The translations under genes were made by a program, and so were the position numbers. From Lachnospiraceae bacterium (GTDB lineage: Bacteria > Bacillota > Clostridia > Lachnospirales > Lachnospiraceae), in NCBI GenBank assembly GCA_004557975.1, contig SFEV01000087.1:1-7397 (forward strand): a DNA stretch of 7,397 nucleotides, in the 5' to 3' direction. The notes under the pieces were generated by a model. The model was not told the origin of the DNA. It saw only the letters and a program-made list of their open reading frames with translations, and did no database searches. This document shows positions 1-6,002 of the stretch, piece after piece. The first letter of the stretch is position 1. The number at the start of each line of letters is the position of its first letter.

Positions 1-4
1 CTCA

Positions 5-126
5 TAACCGAATAACTGCTTCGCAGTTTATCAGATGGGGCTTGTACCCCACCTGATACAAGTAAGTCCCTACCCGCCACTTAATGCTCTGCGCATTTGT
101 AATGGGGGAGTTACTTGATTCGGTTA
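5..126 (-). repeat. Structured intergenic element, three hairpins closed by an outer stem
   Basis: Seen directly: TAACCGAAT at 5-13 is the exact reverse complement of ATTCGGTTA at 118-126 and closes the element. Inside are three stem-loops. The first is AACTGC/GCAGTT at 14-19 and 23-28 with a 3-base loop. The second is a 12-bp stem at 29-40 and 47-58, whose only irregular pair is G-U when read on the minus strand. The third has outer arms AAGTAA/TTACTT at 60-65 and 111-116, then TCCC/GGGA at 67-70 and 106-109, with an apical AATGC/GCATT hairpin at 83-87 and 93-97. The wobble favours a minus-strand RNA form. The closing stem includes the stop codon (124-126) of the metallophosphoesterase gene, so the element abuts or slightly overlaps the coding end. 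It may be a dispersed repeat, a 3'-UTR structure or a non-coding RNA; no sharp terminator T-run is seen. Its family is not recognised with certainty. Confidence 0.6.
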
Positions 127-1239
127 AATGATTTCCACCACCACAAACTCGCAGTGCTTCCCTGTCCTGAAGGGATACCCCCAGCCAGCGATTCCCGATG
201 ACACAATCAGCTCCATATCCCCGAAGCTCTTCTGCCCGTAGTTGACAGTCTCTCTGTCAAAAAGCGATGTGATCAGTCCCACCGGCCACATCTGCCCGGC
301 ATGGGTGTGGCCGGACAGCATCAGATCATATCCGGCCTCTGCATTTTCCTCCATACCCCGGGGCTGATGATCAGCCAGGATATGAAAAGCAGCCTGGGGT
401 ACGTCTTCCAGGAGAGTTTCCGGGCTTTTCCTGACAGTCCGGCTCCTTCTGGTATCTGTCAGGTCACGCCGCCCTGTTATGGTCAGTTCCCCGTTTATCT
501 GCACCGTCTCATCCTCAAGGATTGTGATTTTGCATTCCTCTATTGTCTCTGCTAGCTGTTCAGGAGTAAAGTCACATTCCGGGGAATACCGCCCCTTGTC
601 ATGATTGCCGTACACGTAATAGATACCGTATGGCACGTCCATCTGTCCCAGTACGGAAAATACCTCCCAGATCTGTGACAGCGTCGTCGCTTCGTCCACA
701 ATATCGCCGCCCAGGATCACCAGATCCGGCTTTTCTGCTTCCATCCGGAGACAGTATTCTGCCAGCTTTTCCTGATCCATCGTCGTGCCGAAATGAAGAT
801 CGGAGAGGAACAGCAGCCGGTACCCTTCTGCTCTTATATTTTTCTGCGTGGAAATGCTGTACTCCTTTTTCAGAACAGTATGCATGTTGATGTATGCGTA
901 GCAGAACACTGCGCCGGTGAGAAACAGAGCAATGCCGCAGCTGCTGTAAAGAATCCGAATAATTCTGCCAGGCCTTCGTCCTGCCTTTTTCAAAATCATC
1001 CGGACTATATCCGTCAACACCGAAAAGGCAGCGAAATGTAGCACAATCGCTGCCCGAATCCCCCATATATTGGTCACCGCCAATGCTGCAAGTACAGCCA
1101 GTGCTGCCGCTCCTGCTCTCTGCAGTATTTTCCCCCGCTTCCCGAACAGCAGCCGCAGCGGCCTTCTGAATACAATATATAAATATATGCCAATTAATAA
1201 TGACAGCAAAAGCGGTACAACCGTATACAGCATCAGCAT
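124..1239 (-). CDS. Membrane-anchored metallophosphoesterase (YkuE/YaeI-like)
   Basis: A 371-residue calcineurin-like phosphoesterase behind an N-terminal membrane region. Four hydrophobic stretches (about residues 4-24, 41-58, 62-80 and 98-118) precede the catalytic domain, which starts near 140. The metal-binding signature is complete: SDLHF (D147, H149), GGD (D179), GNHD (N212, H213), DH (H291) and GHTH (H311, H313). The family uses a two-metal centre to hydrolyse phosphomono- or diesters; the nearest named relatives are YkuE/YaeI-type enzymes, but the substrate cannot be read from sequence. Active-site orientation relative to the membrane is unknown. ATG at 1239 follows AGGAGG with only four bases between; an in-frame ATG two codons on has ten, so either may be used. 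Its leader carries a stem-loop at 1260-1286. It lies 148 bases after the DUF2935 gene, so co-transcription is uncertain. The family call is firm, the role is not. Confidence 0.9.
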   Translation of the reverse strand: MLMLYTVVPLLLSLLIGIYLYIVFRRPLRLLFGKRGKILQRAGAAALAVLAALAVTNIWGIRAAIVLHFAAFSVLTDIVRMILKKAGRRPGRIIRILYSSCGIALFLTGAVFCYAYINMHTVLKKEYSISTQKNIRAEGYRLLFLSDLHFGTTMDQEKLAEYCLRMEAEKPDLVILGGDIVDEATTLSQIWEVFSVLGQMDVPYGIYYVYGNHDKGRYSPECDFTPEQLAETIEECKITILEDETVQINGELTITGRRDLTDTRRSRTVRKSPETLLEDVPQAAFHILADHQPRGMEENAEAGYDLMLSGHTHAGQMWPVGLITSLFDRETVNYGQKSFGDMELIVSSGIAGWGYPFRTGKHCEFVVVEII

Positions 1240-1259
1240 TTTACCTCCTGGTATTTTCA

Positions 1260-1286
1260 GTATCTGTTCCGTACCTCCACAGATAC
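1260..1286 (-). other. Stem-loop in the leader of the metallophosphoesterase gene
   Basis: GTATCTGT at 1260-1267 and ACAGATAC at 1279-1286 form a perfect 8-bp stem with an 11-base loop. On the minus strand the loop starts GGAGG, a second Shine-Dalgarno-like word, while the true site (AGGAGG) lies between the stem and the ATG at 1239. There is no T-run after it, so it is not a standard terminator. It could affect mRNA stability or translation, or be chance. The rest of the 1240-1387 gap is AT-rich and shows no convincing paired promoter boxes. Confidence 0.35.
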
Positions 1287-1387
1287 GATTCGCAAACCCA
1301 TGAAAATCGGCTGCGCTTATTATCTTATTAATTTCTGCTTTGGAGCATTCTGTGGATAGTATGTGTATAATGAATTGATTTTATGAT

Positions 1388-2290
1388 TTATTCGATTTCT
1401 CCCATCTCCAGAAGACGGAGATAATGATTCGCTTCACGCAGCACGTGATCTGCCAGAAGAGGCAGTATCACGGAACGAATTCTGCATTCTGTAATCCCGT
1501 CGGCGCCTGCCGCTTTGAAATCCCTGTATTTTTCTGTGAGCTCCAGCGTTTTCCCCGCCAGCTCTCTGCGAAGCTTACAGTCCTGCTCTCCCGCCTTTTT
1601 CAGAAGCTCGCTGTAATCCCCGGCAAATTCGTCCGCCGTGTGGATCAGTTCACATTCTGTGGGATCAAGAAGACCGCGGATAAACTCGGCATGCTCCATC
1701 ATAATCTGATTCCAGAAAGCCTCCACTGTCCGTGTATCCGCCCCCGGCAGACATCTATTCTCAATGTCTGAGAGGATGCGGCGGTACCATCTTGCTTCCC
1801 TCAGAATATGCTCAATAAGAAGCGGATAGTTTGTCGTAAACAGACTGCAGGCAGTGACTTCTCTCAGTATATTCTGTTTCAATGTAATCAGTCCCTCCAG
1901 CAGACGCAGTACCCGTCTGTTCAGTTCTCTGACTCGACAAATCAGCCTCTGATCCGTGCCGCCCGGACATCCGGCCATAAGCTGATGCTCCGCCTCCGTG
2001 ATACTGACGCGGATGGGAATACCGGTGAGACGTCTGGTCTGCCGTTCCGCCTTTTCCGTGAATTCCGTTACCACCTCACCGGAGCGCAGCACCTCGTTGC
2101 GTACCCTTCTGTCTGCAAGCTGCACCGTCATCTCCAGTACCTGCTCAAATTGCATTCTGTACCAGTCCGCCTGGCGTCTGTAGTTCGCTTCCGGTTCCGG
2201 AAAAGAGGCTGTGAGAAACAATGCATGTTCTTTCATGATTCTTCCGAAAAACAGATGCGTCTCCAGTGACCTGACAATATATTGTTCCAT
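1388..2290 (-). CDS. DUF2935 domain-containing helical protein
   Basis: A 300-residue, almost wholly helical, soluble protein with the opening typical of DUF2935 proteins in Bacilli and Clostridia (residues 1-30, with RIMKEHALFL at 17-26). No signal peptide or membrane segment is visible. Two sets of related motifs suggest an internal duplication: KEHALF (20-25) and MEHAEF (199-204 region), and HILREARWY (161-169) and HVLREANHY (282-290). Repeated His and acidic residues (E21-H22, E160-H161-E165, E199-H200, D281-H282-E286) on predicted helices resemble a metal-binding four-helix bundle; that is inference and no biochemical function is established for the family. ATG at 2290 lacks a good Shine-Dalgarno: AGAAGGA lies over 20 bases upstream, so initiation may be weak. 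The start is kept because the N-terminal motif begins almost at once. Neighbours give no functional clue. Confidence 0.85.
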   Translation of the reverse strand: MEQYIVRSLETHLFFGRIMKEHALFLTASFPEPEANYRRQADWYRMQFEQVLEMTVQLADRRVRNEVLRSGEVVTEFTEKAERQTRRLTGIPIRVSITEAEHQLMAGCPGGTDQRLICRVRELNRRVLRLLEGLITLKQNILREVTACSLFTTNYPLLIEHILREARWYRRILSDIENRCLPGADTRTVEAFWNQIMMEHAEFIRGLLDPTECELIHTADEFAGDYSELLKKAGEQDCKLRRELAGKTLELTEKYRDFKAAGADGITECRIRSVILPLLADHVLREANHYLRLLEMGEIE

Positions 2291-2368
2291 ATATCCATAC
2301 CTGATTGTTTGTTCCTTCTAATATATGCAGGTCACTTTTTTCGCGCTACCATTCCGCGATGCCAGCGC

Positions 2369-2404
2369 TTGGAACAGCTTTTTCTCTCCCGTTTTCTGTT
2401 CCAA
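2369..2404 (-). other. 9-bp inverted repeat after the flavoprotein gene
   Basis: TTGGAACAG at 2369-2377 and CTGTTCCAA at 2396-2404 pair perfectly around an 18-base loop, starting eight bases beyond the flavoprotein stop codon on the minus strand. The position suits a transcription terminator or a 3'-end stabilising hairpin, but no T-run follows and the loop is large. The remainder of the gap to the DUF2935 start at 2290 shows no convincing promoter. Confidence 0.35.
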
Positions 2405-2411
2405 ATCTCCA

Positions 2412-3029
2412 TTATCGGATAAAGTTTGTCAGAACCTTTTCATTTTCAGGATGGTTCAGGCCATTCTGCCTGCCGAGTTCCAGACATTTCAGCATCCATG
2501 CCATGTTTTTCCCGATATTGTACATGGTCATCAGTCCCTCTTTATCCTGCGATACCTGCTCCGGCTGCGCACCGTAAACGTGGTTCCAGTAGGTGGAGGA
2601 CACTACCGGCATGGAACAGATTGTAAAATATTTGTTGATCACATCGAAGGATGCCGTCGTCCCGGCCCTTCTCGCGCTCAGCACCGCTGCTGCCGGCTTA
2701 AAGGCAAAAGCATCGGCACCGGAATAAAATGCTCTGTCCATAAATGTCAGCATCCTTCCACTGGGATGTGCATAATAGACAGGTGAACCGAATACGAAAC
2801 CGTCTGCCGATCTCGCCTTTTCCACAAACATATTTACACTGTCATTAAAGACACAGCGTCCCGTCTCTCTGCATTTCCGACAGGCAATGCAGTCCGGCAG
2901 CGCCTCATTCCCGATAAAGAACTGTTCTGTCCCGATTCCTTCCTCCCGCAACGCACGCTCTACCTCACGAAGTGCCACGCCGGTACATCCGTTTTCTCTT
3001 GAACTTCCATTGACAAGTATTACTTTCAT
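2412..3029 (-). CDS. Flavodoxin-fold NAD(P)H-dependent oxidoreductase, iron-sulfur flavoprotein-like
   Basis: A 205-residue cytosolic protein of the NADPH-dependent FMN reductase/flavodoxin superfamily. The first strand and phosphate-binding loop are clear (MKVILVNGSSRENGCTG, 1-17, expected to hold FMN phosphate), followed by the family's GSPVYYAHPSG segment near residue 80. Between them lie C47, C50, C53 and C59, spaced C-x2-C-x2-C-x5-C. This is the compact cysteine motif that binds a 4Fe-4S cluster in the Methanosarcina iron-sulfur flavoprotein Isf, so a combined FMN/4Fe-4S electron-transfer protein is plausible. Electron donor and acceptor are unknown. ATG at 3029 follows GGGAGG with seven bases between, a strong site. 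The gene stands alone, with 173 bases before it that contain a candidate promoter and a long hairpin, and 121 bases after it. The family call is firm; the cluster is inferred. Confidence 0.85.
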   Translation of the reverse strand: MKVILVNGSSRENGCTGVALREVERALREEGIGTEQFFIGNEALPDCIACRKCRETGRCVFNDSVNMFVEKARSADGFVFGSPVYYAHPSGRMLTFMDRAFYSGADAFAFKPAAAVLSARRAGTTASFDVINKYFTICSMPVVSSTYWNHVYGAQPEQVSQDKEGLMTMYNIGKNMAWMLKCLELGRQNGLNHPENEKVLTNFIR

Positions 3030-3077
3030 TTCGTTTCCTCCCCTTCTCTTGATTTTCTGTATAGTCAGATGCTGTTG

Positions 3078-3131
3078 GGGTCAAAAGTCATGCTTATTCA
3101 TGCAGACATGAGCAGCATGACCTTTTGACCC
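3078..3131 (-). repeat. Long bulged hairpin in the flavoprotein gene leader
   Basis: The left arm 3078-3094 (GGGTCAAAAGTCATGCT) pairs with the right arm 3114-3131 over 17 base pairs, interrupted only by one extra base in the right arm. The 19-base loop holds a second small stem, TCATG/CATGA at 3098-3102 and 3107-3111. A stem this long is well beyond chance for a gap of 173 bases. No T-run follows it on the minus strand, so it is not an ordinary terminator. It lies just downstream of a candidate promoter at 3144-3174 and about 50 bases before the gene start, so it would be near the 5' end of the mRNA. It could be a dispersed repeat insertion, an RNA-stabilising leader or a protein-binding site. 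Confidence 0.6.
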
Positions 3132-3143
3132 TGGTATCATCAG

Positions 3144-3174
3144 ATTGTAGCAGGCGATAGTAACTACCGGTCAA
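3144..3174 (-). promoter_or_regulatory. Candidate promoter for the flavoprotein gene
   Basis: On the minus strand, TTGACC (3169-3174) is followed after 19 bases by TACAAT (3144-3149), which is preceded by TGC, giving an extended -10 TGnTACAAT. The spacer is two bases longer than ideal, but the extended -10 can compensate. Transcription would start near 3137, six or so bases before the long hairpin at 3078-3131, leaving a leader of about 108 bases before the ATG at 3029. Confidence 0.4.
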
Positions 3175-3202
3175 GCGTTTTTTATAAAAATCAGGCAGCA
3201 TC

Positions 3203-4225
3203 TCATATTTTCGACTCAAATGGATACGTAAGTCCCCATTCACCGCGAAGATGGTCGCACAGTTTCAGAACACTGCGGCTCTTTTCCCAGGTCATCACAG
3301 GAGATTCGATCAGTCCGCTGCGGATGCATTCCTGCACATGCCGGATCTCGTACTGATATCCCTCATCCTCGATACCTGCGATATTCTGTGAAACAGGACG
3401 CTCAATCCACTCATCCTTGTCCTCTGCCATCACATGCATCCGCCACGGCTTCCAGAAGGTCGGGATCACAATAGATCCTTTTGTACCATATAAGTAAGCG
3501 GTATCCGGCATATCCGTCCGGACAGCACTCGTCATGACTGCCAGCTCGCCCTGATCGTACATGGCAATATAGCTGCCCTGCTCATCCACCTGCAGATGCA
3601 GCTCATCCGTGTTCATCGCGGCAAGACCGATCAGCTGTACCGGATCTTTTCCGAAAACCATATCTGCAAAATGAAGATTGTAAACACCTGTATCCAGCAG
3701 TGCTCCTCCCGCCAGATTCGGGTCGAACAGCCGCGGTACCTGCCTGGGATCACTCCGGAAAGAAAATGAGCTGTGCAGGGAACGCACCTGACCGATCACG
3801 CCCTCATCCAGGCAGGTACGAAGAACTCCCATCAACGGAAAGAACCGTGTCCACACCGCTTCCATCAGAAAAACATGATGTTCCTTCGCACACGCAGTCA
3901 ACTCATCAAAATCCTTTGCATTCACAGTGGCCGGCTTTTCTACAAGCACATGCTTTCCGGCTCTCATCGCCCTCAACGCCAGCTCCTTATGGCCCACATG
4001 GGGCACCGGAATATAGACTGCTTCGATATCATCCCTGGCAAGCAGCTCCTCGTAGCTCAGTGCCTCCGGTATCCCAAACTGCTCAGCCATACGTCCGGCA
4101 GTCTCCATCGTCCTGGACGATACCGCCACAATTTCCATATCTTCCACCTGTCTGGCACCCTTCATCCACCGGTTCAGAATCGCACCTGCACCGAGAAGTC
4201 CCCAGCGAATATTACGTTTACTCAT
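3203..4225 (-). CDS. Gfo/Idh/MocA family NAD(P)-dependent oxidoreductase
   Basis: A 340-residue cytosolic sugar or cyclitol dehydrogenase-type protein, normal length for the family. The N-terminal Rossmann fold carries the dinucleotide loop GLLGAGAI (9-16). EKP at 96-98 supplies the conserved lysine K97, and GGALLDTGVY (173-182) carries D178 and Y182 in the usual substrate-binding region. The MEAVWTRFFP segment (121-130) resembles the dimeric dihydrodiol dehydrogenase/NADP-dependent D-xylose dehydrogenase branch. With a GH43 glycosidase next door, action on a released pentose such as xylose is attractive but unproven; 1,5-anhydrofructose reductase-like or other sugar activities are possible. 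ATG at 4225 follows AAAGGAG with eight bases between. A promoter at 4262-4290 and a hairpin before it suggest it can be transcribed separately from the GH43 gene, although both belong to the same locus by theme. Confidence 0.9.
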   Translation of the reverse strand: MSKRNIRWGLLGAGAILNRWMKGARQVEDMEIVAVSSRTMETAGRMAEQFGIPEALSYEELLARDDIEAVYIPVPHVGHKELALRAMRAGKHVLVEKPATVNAKDFDELTACAKEHHVFLMEAVWTRFFPLMGVLRTCLDEGVIGQVRSLHSSFSFRSDPRQVPRLFDPNLAGGALLDTGVYNLHFADMVFGKDPVQLIGLAAMNTDELHLQVDEQGSYIAMYDQGELAVMTSAVRTDMPDTAYLYGTKGSIVIPTFWKPWRMHVMAEDKDEWIERPVSQNIAGIEDEGYQYEIRHVQECIRSGLIESPVMTWEKSRSVLKLCDHLRGEWGLTYPFESKI

Positions 4226-4261
4226 GTAAATGACTCCTTTCTGATCAATTCATTATACAGT

Positions 4262-4290
4262 ATTATATCAGGTATTTTGTAGTACACCAA
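4262..4290 (-). promoter_or_regulatory. Promoter of the Gfo/Idh/MocA gene
   Basis: On the minus strand, TTGGTG (4285-4290) is followed after exactly 17 bases by a perfect TATAAT (4262-4267). Transcription would start near 4255, about 30 bases before the ATG at 4225, with the ribosome binding site AAAGGAG between. A second TATAAT at 4252-4257 has no good -35 box. No clear operator palindrome overlaps the promoter. Confidence 0.55.
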
Positions 4291-4341
4291 CAGGTCATAT
4301 AAAAATGATTCTTTGCATCGTGAAGCACAGTATACAGCGAA

Positions 4342-4391
4342 AAGTGCCGCAACCCCAGTTTATCAGAGATTGTGGCACTTACTTAATGCTC
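4342..4391 (-). repeat. Hairpin element after the GH43 gene, related to the 5-126 element; possible terminator
   Basis: AAGTGCCGCAA at 4342-4352 pairs with TTGTGGCACTT at 4370-4380: 10 Watson-Crick pairs and one G-T pair around a 17-base loop. Read on the minus strand the hairpin is followed by only four T residues, so it would be a weak terminator for the GH43 transcript. The pair is G-U on the plus strand but an A-C mismatch on the minus strand, so the plus-strand RNA fold is slightly better. The loop contains CAGTTTATCAGA (4356-4367), and ACTTAATGCTC follows (4381-4391); both words recur in the same order at 24-35 and 79-89. This makes it probably a member of a repeat family rather than a plain terminator. 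Confidence 0.5.
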
Positions 4392-4414
4392 AAAGTGTCA
4401 AAAAAAATGAGAAT

Positions 4415-5953
4415 TCAGTTTTTTTCACGCTCATAGACAAAGCTGCGAAATGATGCTGTCCCTCCCGGCTGCTTTGTAGAATAGACGAAAAGGCCGATGC
4501 GGCAGCCAGTGAAATGATCCATCTTAAAATACAGCTTATGGGGTACCCCTATCATTTCCCACTGTCCGTCTTTTCTGTAATAAAATCTCACAGTGTCCTT
4601 TTTGTCCGAAAAATCTGCTGAAATCCTGAGGCACGCTTCCTTCCCCTCCCACAAAATTCTCGCATACTCTGTACCAGGACCAAAATCCTCCTCCATTGCT
4701 TCCAGGCTTTTGTCATCTGTGTCCCGTGCTTTCATCACCAAATACAGTCGTCCCTGTTCCCTCGTGATCGCAGCCATACCGTAGCATGCCTGCAGTGCAC
4801 AGATTCCCGCATAGTCTCCCTCCTGAAGCCCGGATGCATCCACAGTCACATAAGCCTCACAACGTGGAAATGACATTCTCTGAGTCAGTGTATTCTTCGC
4901 ATAGATCAGACTGCTGCACGTTTTCCCGGTGCGCACCGTCAGCGCTCCCGGAGGCTCCTGCACCGACCAGAGCCGTGAATCTGGTGTATGATTCCACTGC
5001 CAGACTTTTTTCAGCGGTTCCCCGGCTGCATATCGGAAATCATCACTCTCAAACAAAGGTGCATACGTATAATCCGGCCGGAGACTCTTCATTGTGATGC
5101 TTTCGGGAACCTTTCCATTCTGCCCAAAAATCGGAAAATCATTTTCCCATTTTATCGGCACCAGTACCGGTATTCTTCCGACTGCACCACAGTCCTGAAA
5201 CAGTACTGCATACCAGTCTCCGTCCGGAGTGTCAATAATTCCGCCCTGCGCGACACCCTGATTCCAGTAACCCATGTCATCATCCAACACATCACATCCC
5301 CGGAATTCTCCCTCCAGGCTGTCCGCAACAAAGCATGCCTGCGTGCGACGGTCATTCCCTGCGCACGGCCAGTGAATAAAAAAGGCATAATATTTTCCGC
5401 AAATTTTGTATATATGGGAGCCCTCGTAGCCTAATCTTACATCTCCGTCATCCGATACAACCAGACGGTGAAGTCCCCCTTCTTTTGGTCCGGTCAGCTG
5501 CTCATTCAGCTCCGTCAGATAAATATTTCTGTTTCCATACATGATATACACGCGGTCATCGTCGTCAAACAAAAGTGAGCAGTCGTGATAAAAGCCCTCA
5601 ACATACTGTTTTTTCCACGGACCGCAAATATTGTCGGCCTGATACAGATACGTCCTGTACGTGTCGTTTGCCACAAAGCAGACGTAAAATTTCCCCTTGT
5701 GATACCGCAGGGAAGCTGCCCACATACCACCGCCATATATCTGCTCTCTTCCCTGCAGCTTCTGTCCCGGTGTACCATCCAGCTCATCAAATACATAGCT
5801 GACAATTTCCCAGTGCATCAGATCATAAGAACGCAGAATAACTCCGCCCGGCATAAAGTGCATCGTAGTGCTGACCATATAGTATGTATCATCCACACGG
5901 ATCACATCCGGATCGGGATAATCTGTCTTCATAATCGGATTTATATTGTCCAT
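4415..5953 (-). CDS. Glycoside hydrolase family 43 protein (probable beta-xylosidase/arabinofuranosidase)
   Basis: A 512-residue enzyme without signal peptide, so probably cytosolic and acting on imported oligosaccharides. The N-terminal part (about 5-300) is the GH43 five-bladed propeller. The three expected acidic residues are in place: general base D14 in YPDPDVIRV, pKa-modulating D124 in YHDCSLLFDD, and general acid E177 in GYEGSHIYK. The QGGIIDTPDGDWYAVLFQD stretch (236-254) is also typical. From about 310 to the end is a beta-sandwich resembling the concanavalin-like C-terminal domain of GH43 xylosidases. Family members cleave terminal xylose or arabinofuranose from plant polysaccharide fragments; the subfamily and exact linkage cannot be fixed here. 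ATG at 5953 is chosen because GGAGG sits five bases before it, whereas the in-frame TTG at 5965 overlaps that site. It follows the LacI gene by 49 bases with no terminator visible, so co-transcription is likely. Confidence 0.92.
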   Translation of the reverse strand: MDNINPIMKTDYPDPDVIRVDDTYYMVSTTMHFMPGGVILRSYDLMHWEIVSYVFDELDGTPGQKLQGREQIYGGGMWAASLRYHKGKFYVCFVANDTYRTYLYQADNICGPWKKQYVEGFYHDCSLLFDDDDRVYIMYGNRNIYLTELNEQLTGPKEGGLHRLVVSDDGDVRLGYEGSHIYKICGKYYAFFIHWPCAGNDRRTQACFVADSLEGEFRGCDVLDDDMGYWNQGVAQGGIIDTPDGDWYAVLFQDCGAVGRIPVLVPIKWENDFPIFGQNGKVPESITMKSLRPDYTYAPLFESDDFRYAAGEPLKKVWQWNHTPDSRLWSVQEPPGALTVRTGKTCSSLIYAKNTLTQRMSFPRCEAYVTVDASGLQEGDYAGICALQACYGMAAITREQGRLYLVMKARDTDDKSLEAMEEDFGPGTEYARILWEGKEACLRISADFSDKKDTVRFYYRKDGQWEMIGVPHKLYFKMDHFTGCRIGLFVYSTKQPGGTASFRSFVYEREKN

Positions 5954-6002
5954 AATTTCCTCCAAAATCGCCGGGCAACTTATGGATACTGCTGCGTTCT
6001 GA

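Noticed and set aside
301..1303. Several plus-strand and alternative minus-strand frames over the metallophosphoesterase gene
   Set aside because: All overlap a gene with a complete set of catalytic motifs; their translations show no family features.
2274..2285. Perfect 12-bp palindrome ACAATATATTGT at the start of the DUF2935 gene
   Set aside because: A perfect 12-bp palindrome is expected about once or twice by chance in a window of this size, and AT-rich ones more often; no promoter overlaps it.
2233..2298. Short out-of-frame minus-strand ORF from ATG at 2298, overlapping the DUF2935 start
   Set aside because: It would encode only 21 residues, has no proper ribosome binding site and no recognisable feature; probably chance, although translational coupling is not excluded.
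3058..3084. Alternative promoter TTGACC / TATACA before the flavoprotein gene
   Set aside because: The spacer is only 15 bases and the -35 box lies within the hairpin arm; the pair at 3144-3174 with an extended -10 is a better candidate.
3179..3190. TTTTTATAAAAA palindrome just after the Gfo/Idh stop codon
   Set aside because: Made only of A and T, with no GC stem, so not a credible terminator hairpin.
3700..4282. Two long plus-strand open frames (3700-4233 and 3773-4282)
   Set aside because: They are antisense to the well-supported Gfo/Idh gene, have low-complexity His/Pro/Ser-rich translations without recognisable domains, and lack good ribosome binding sites.
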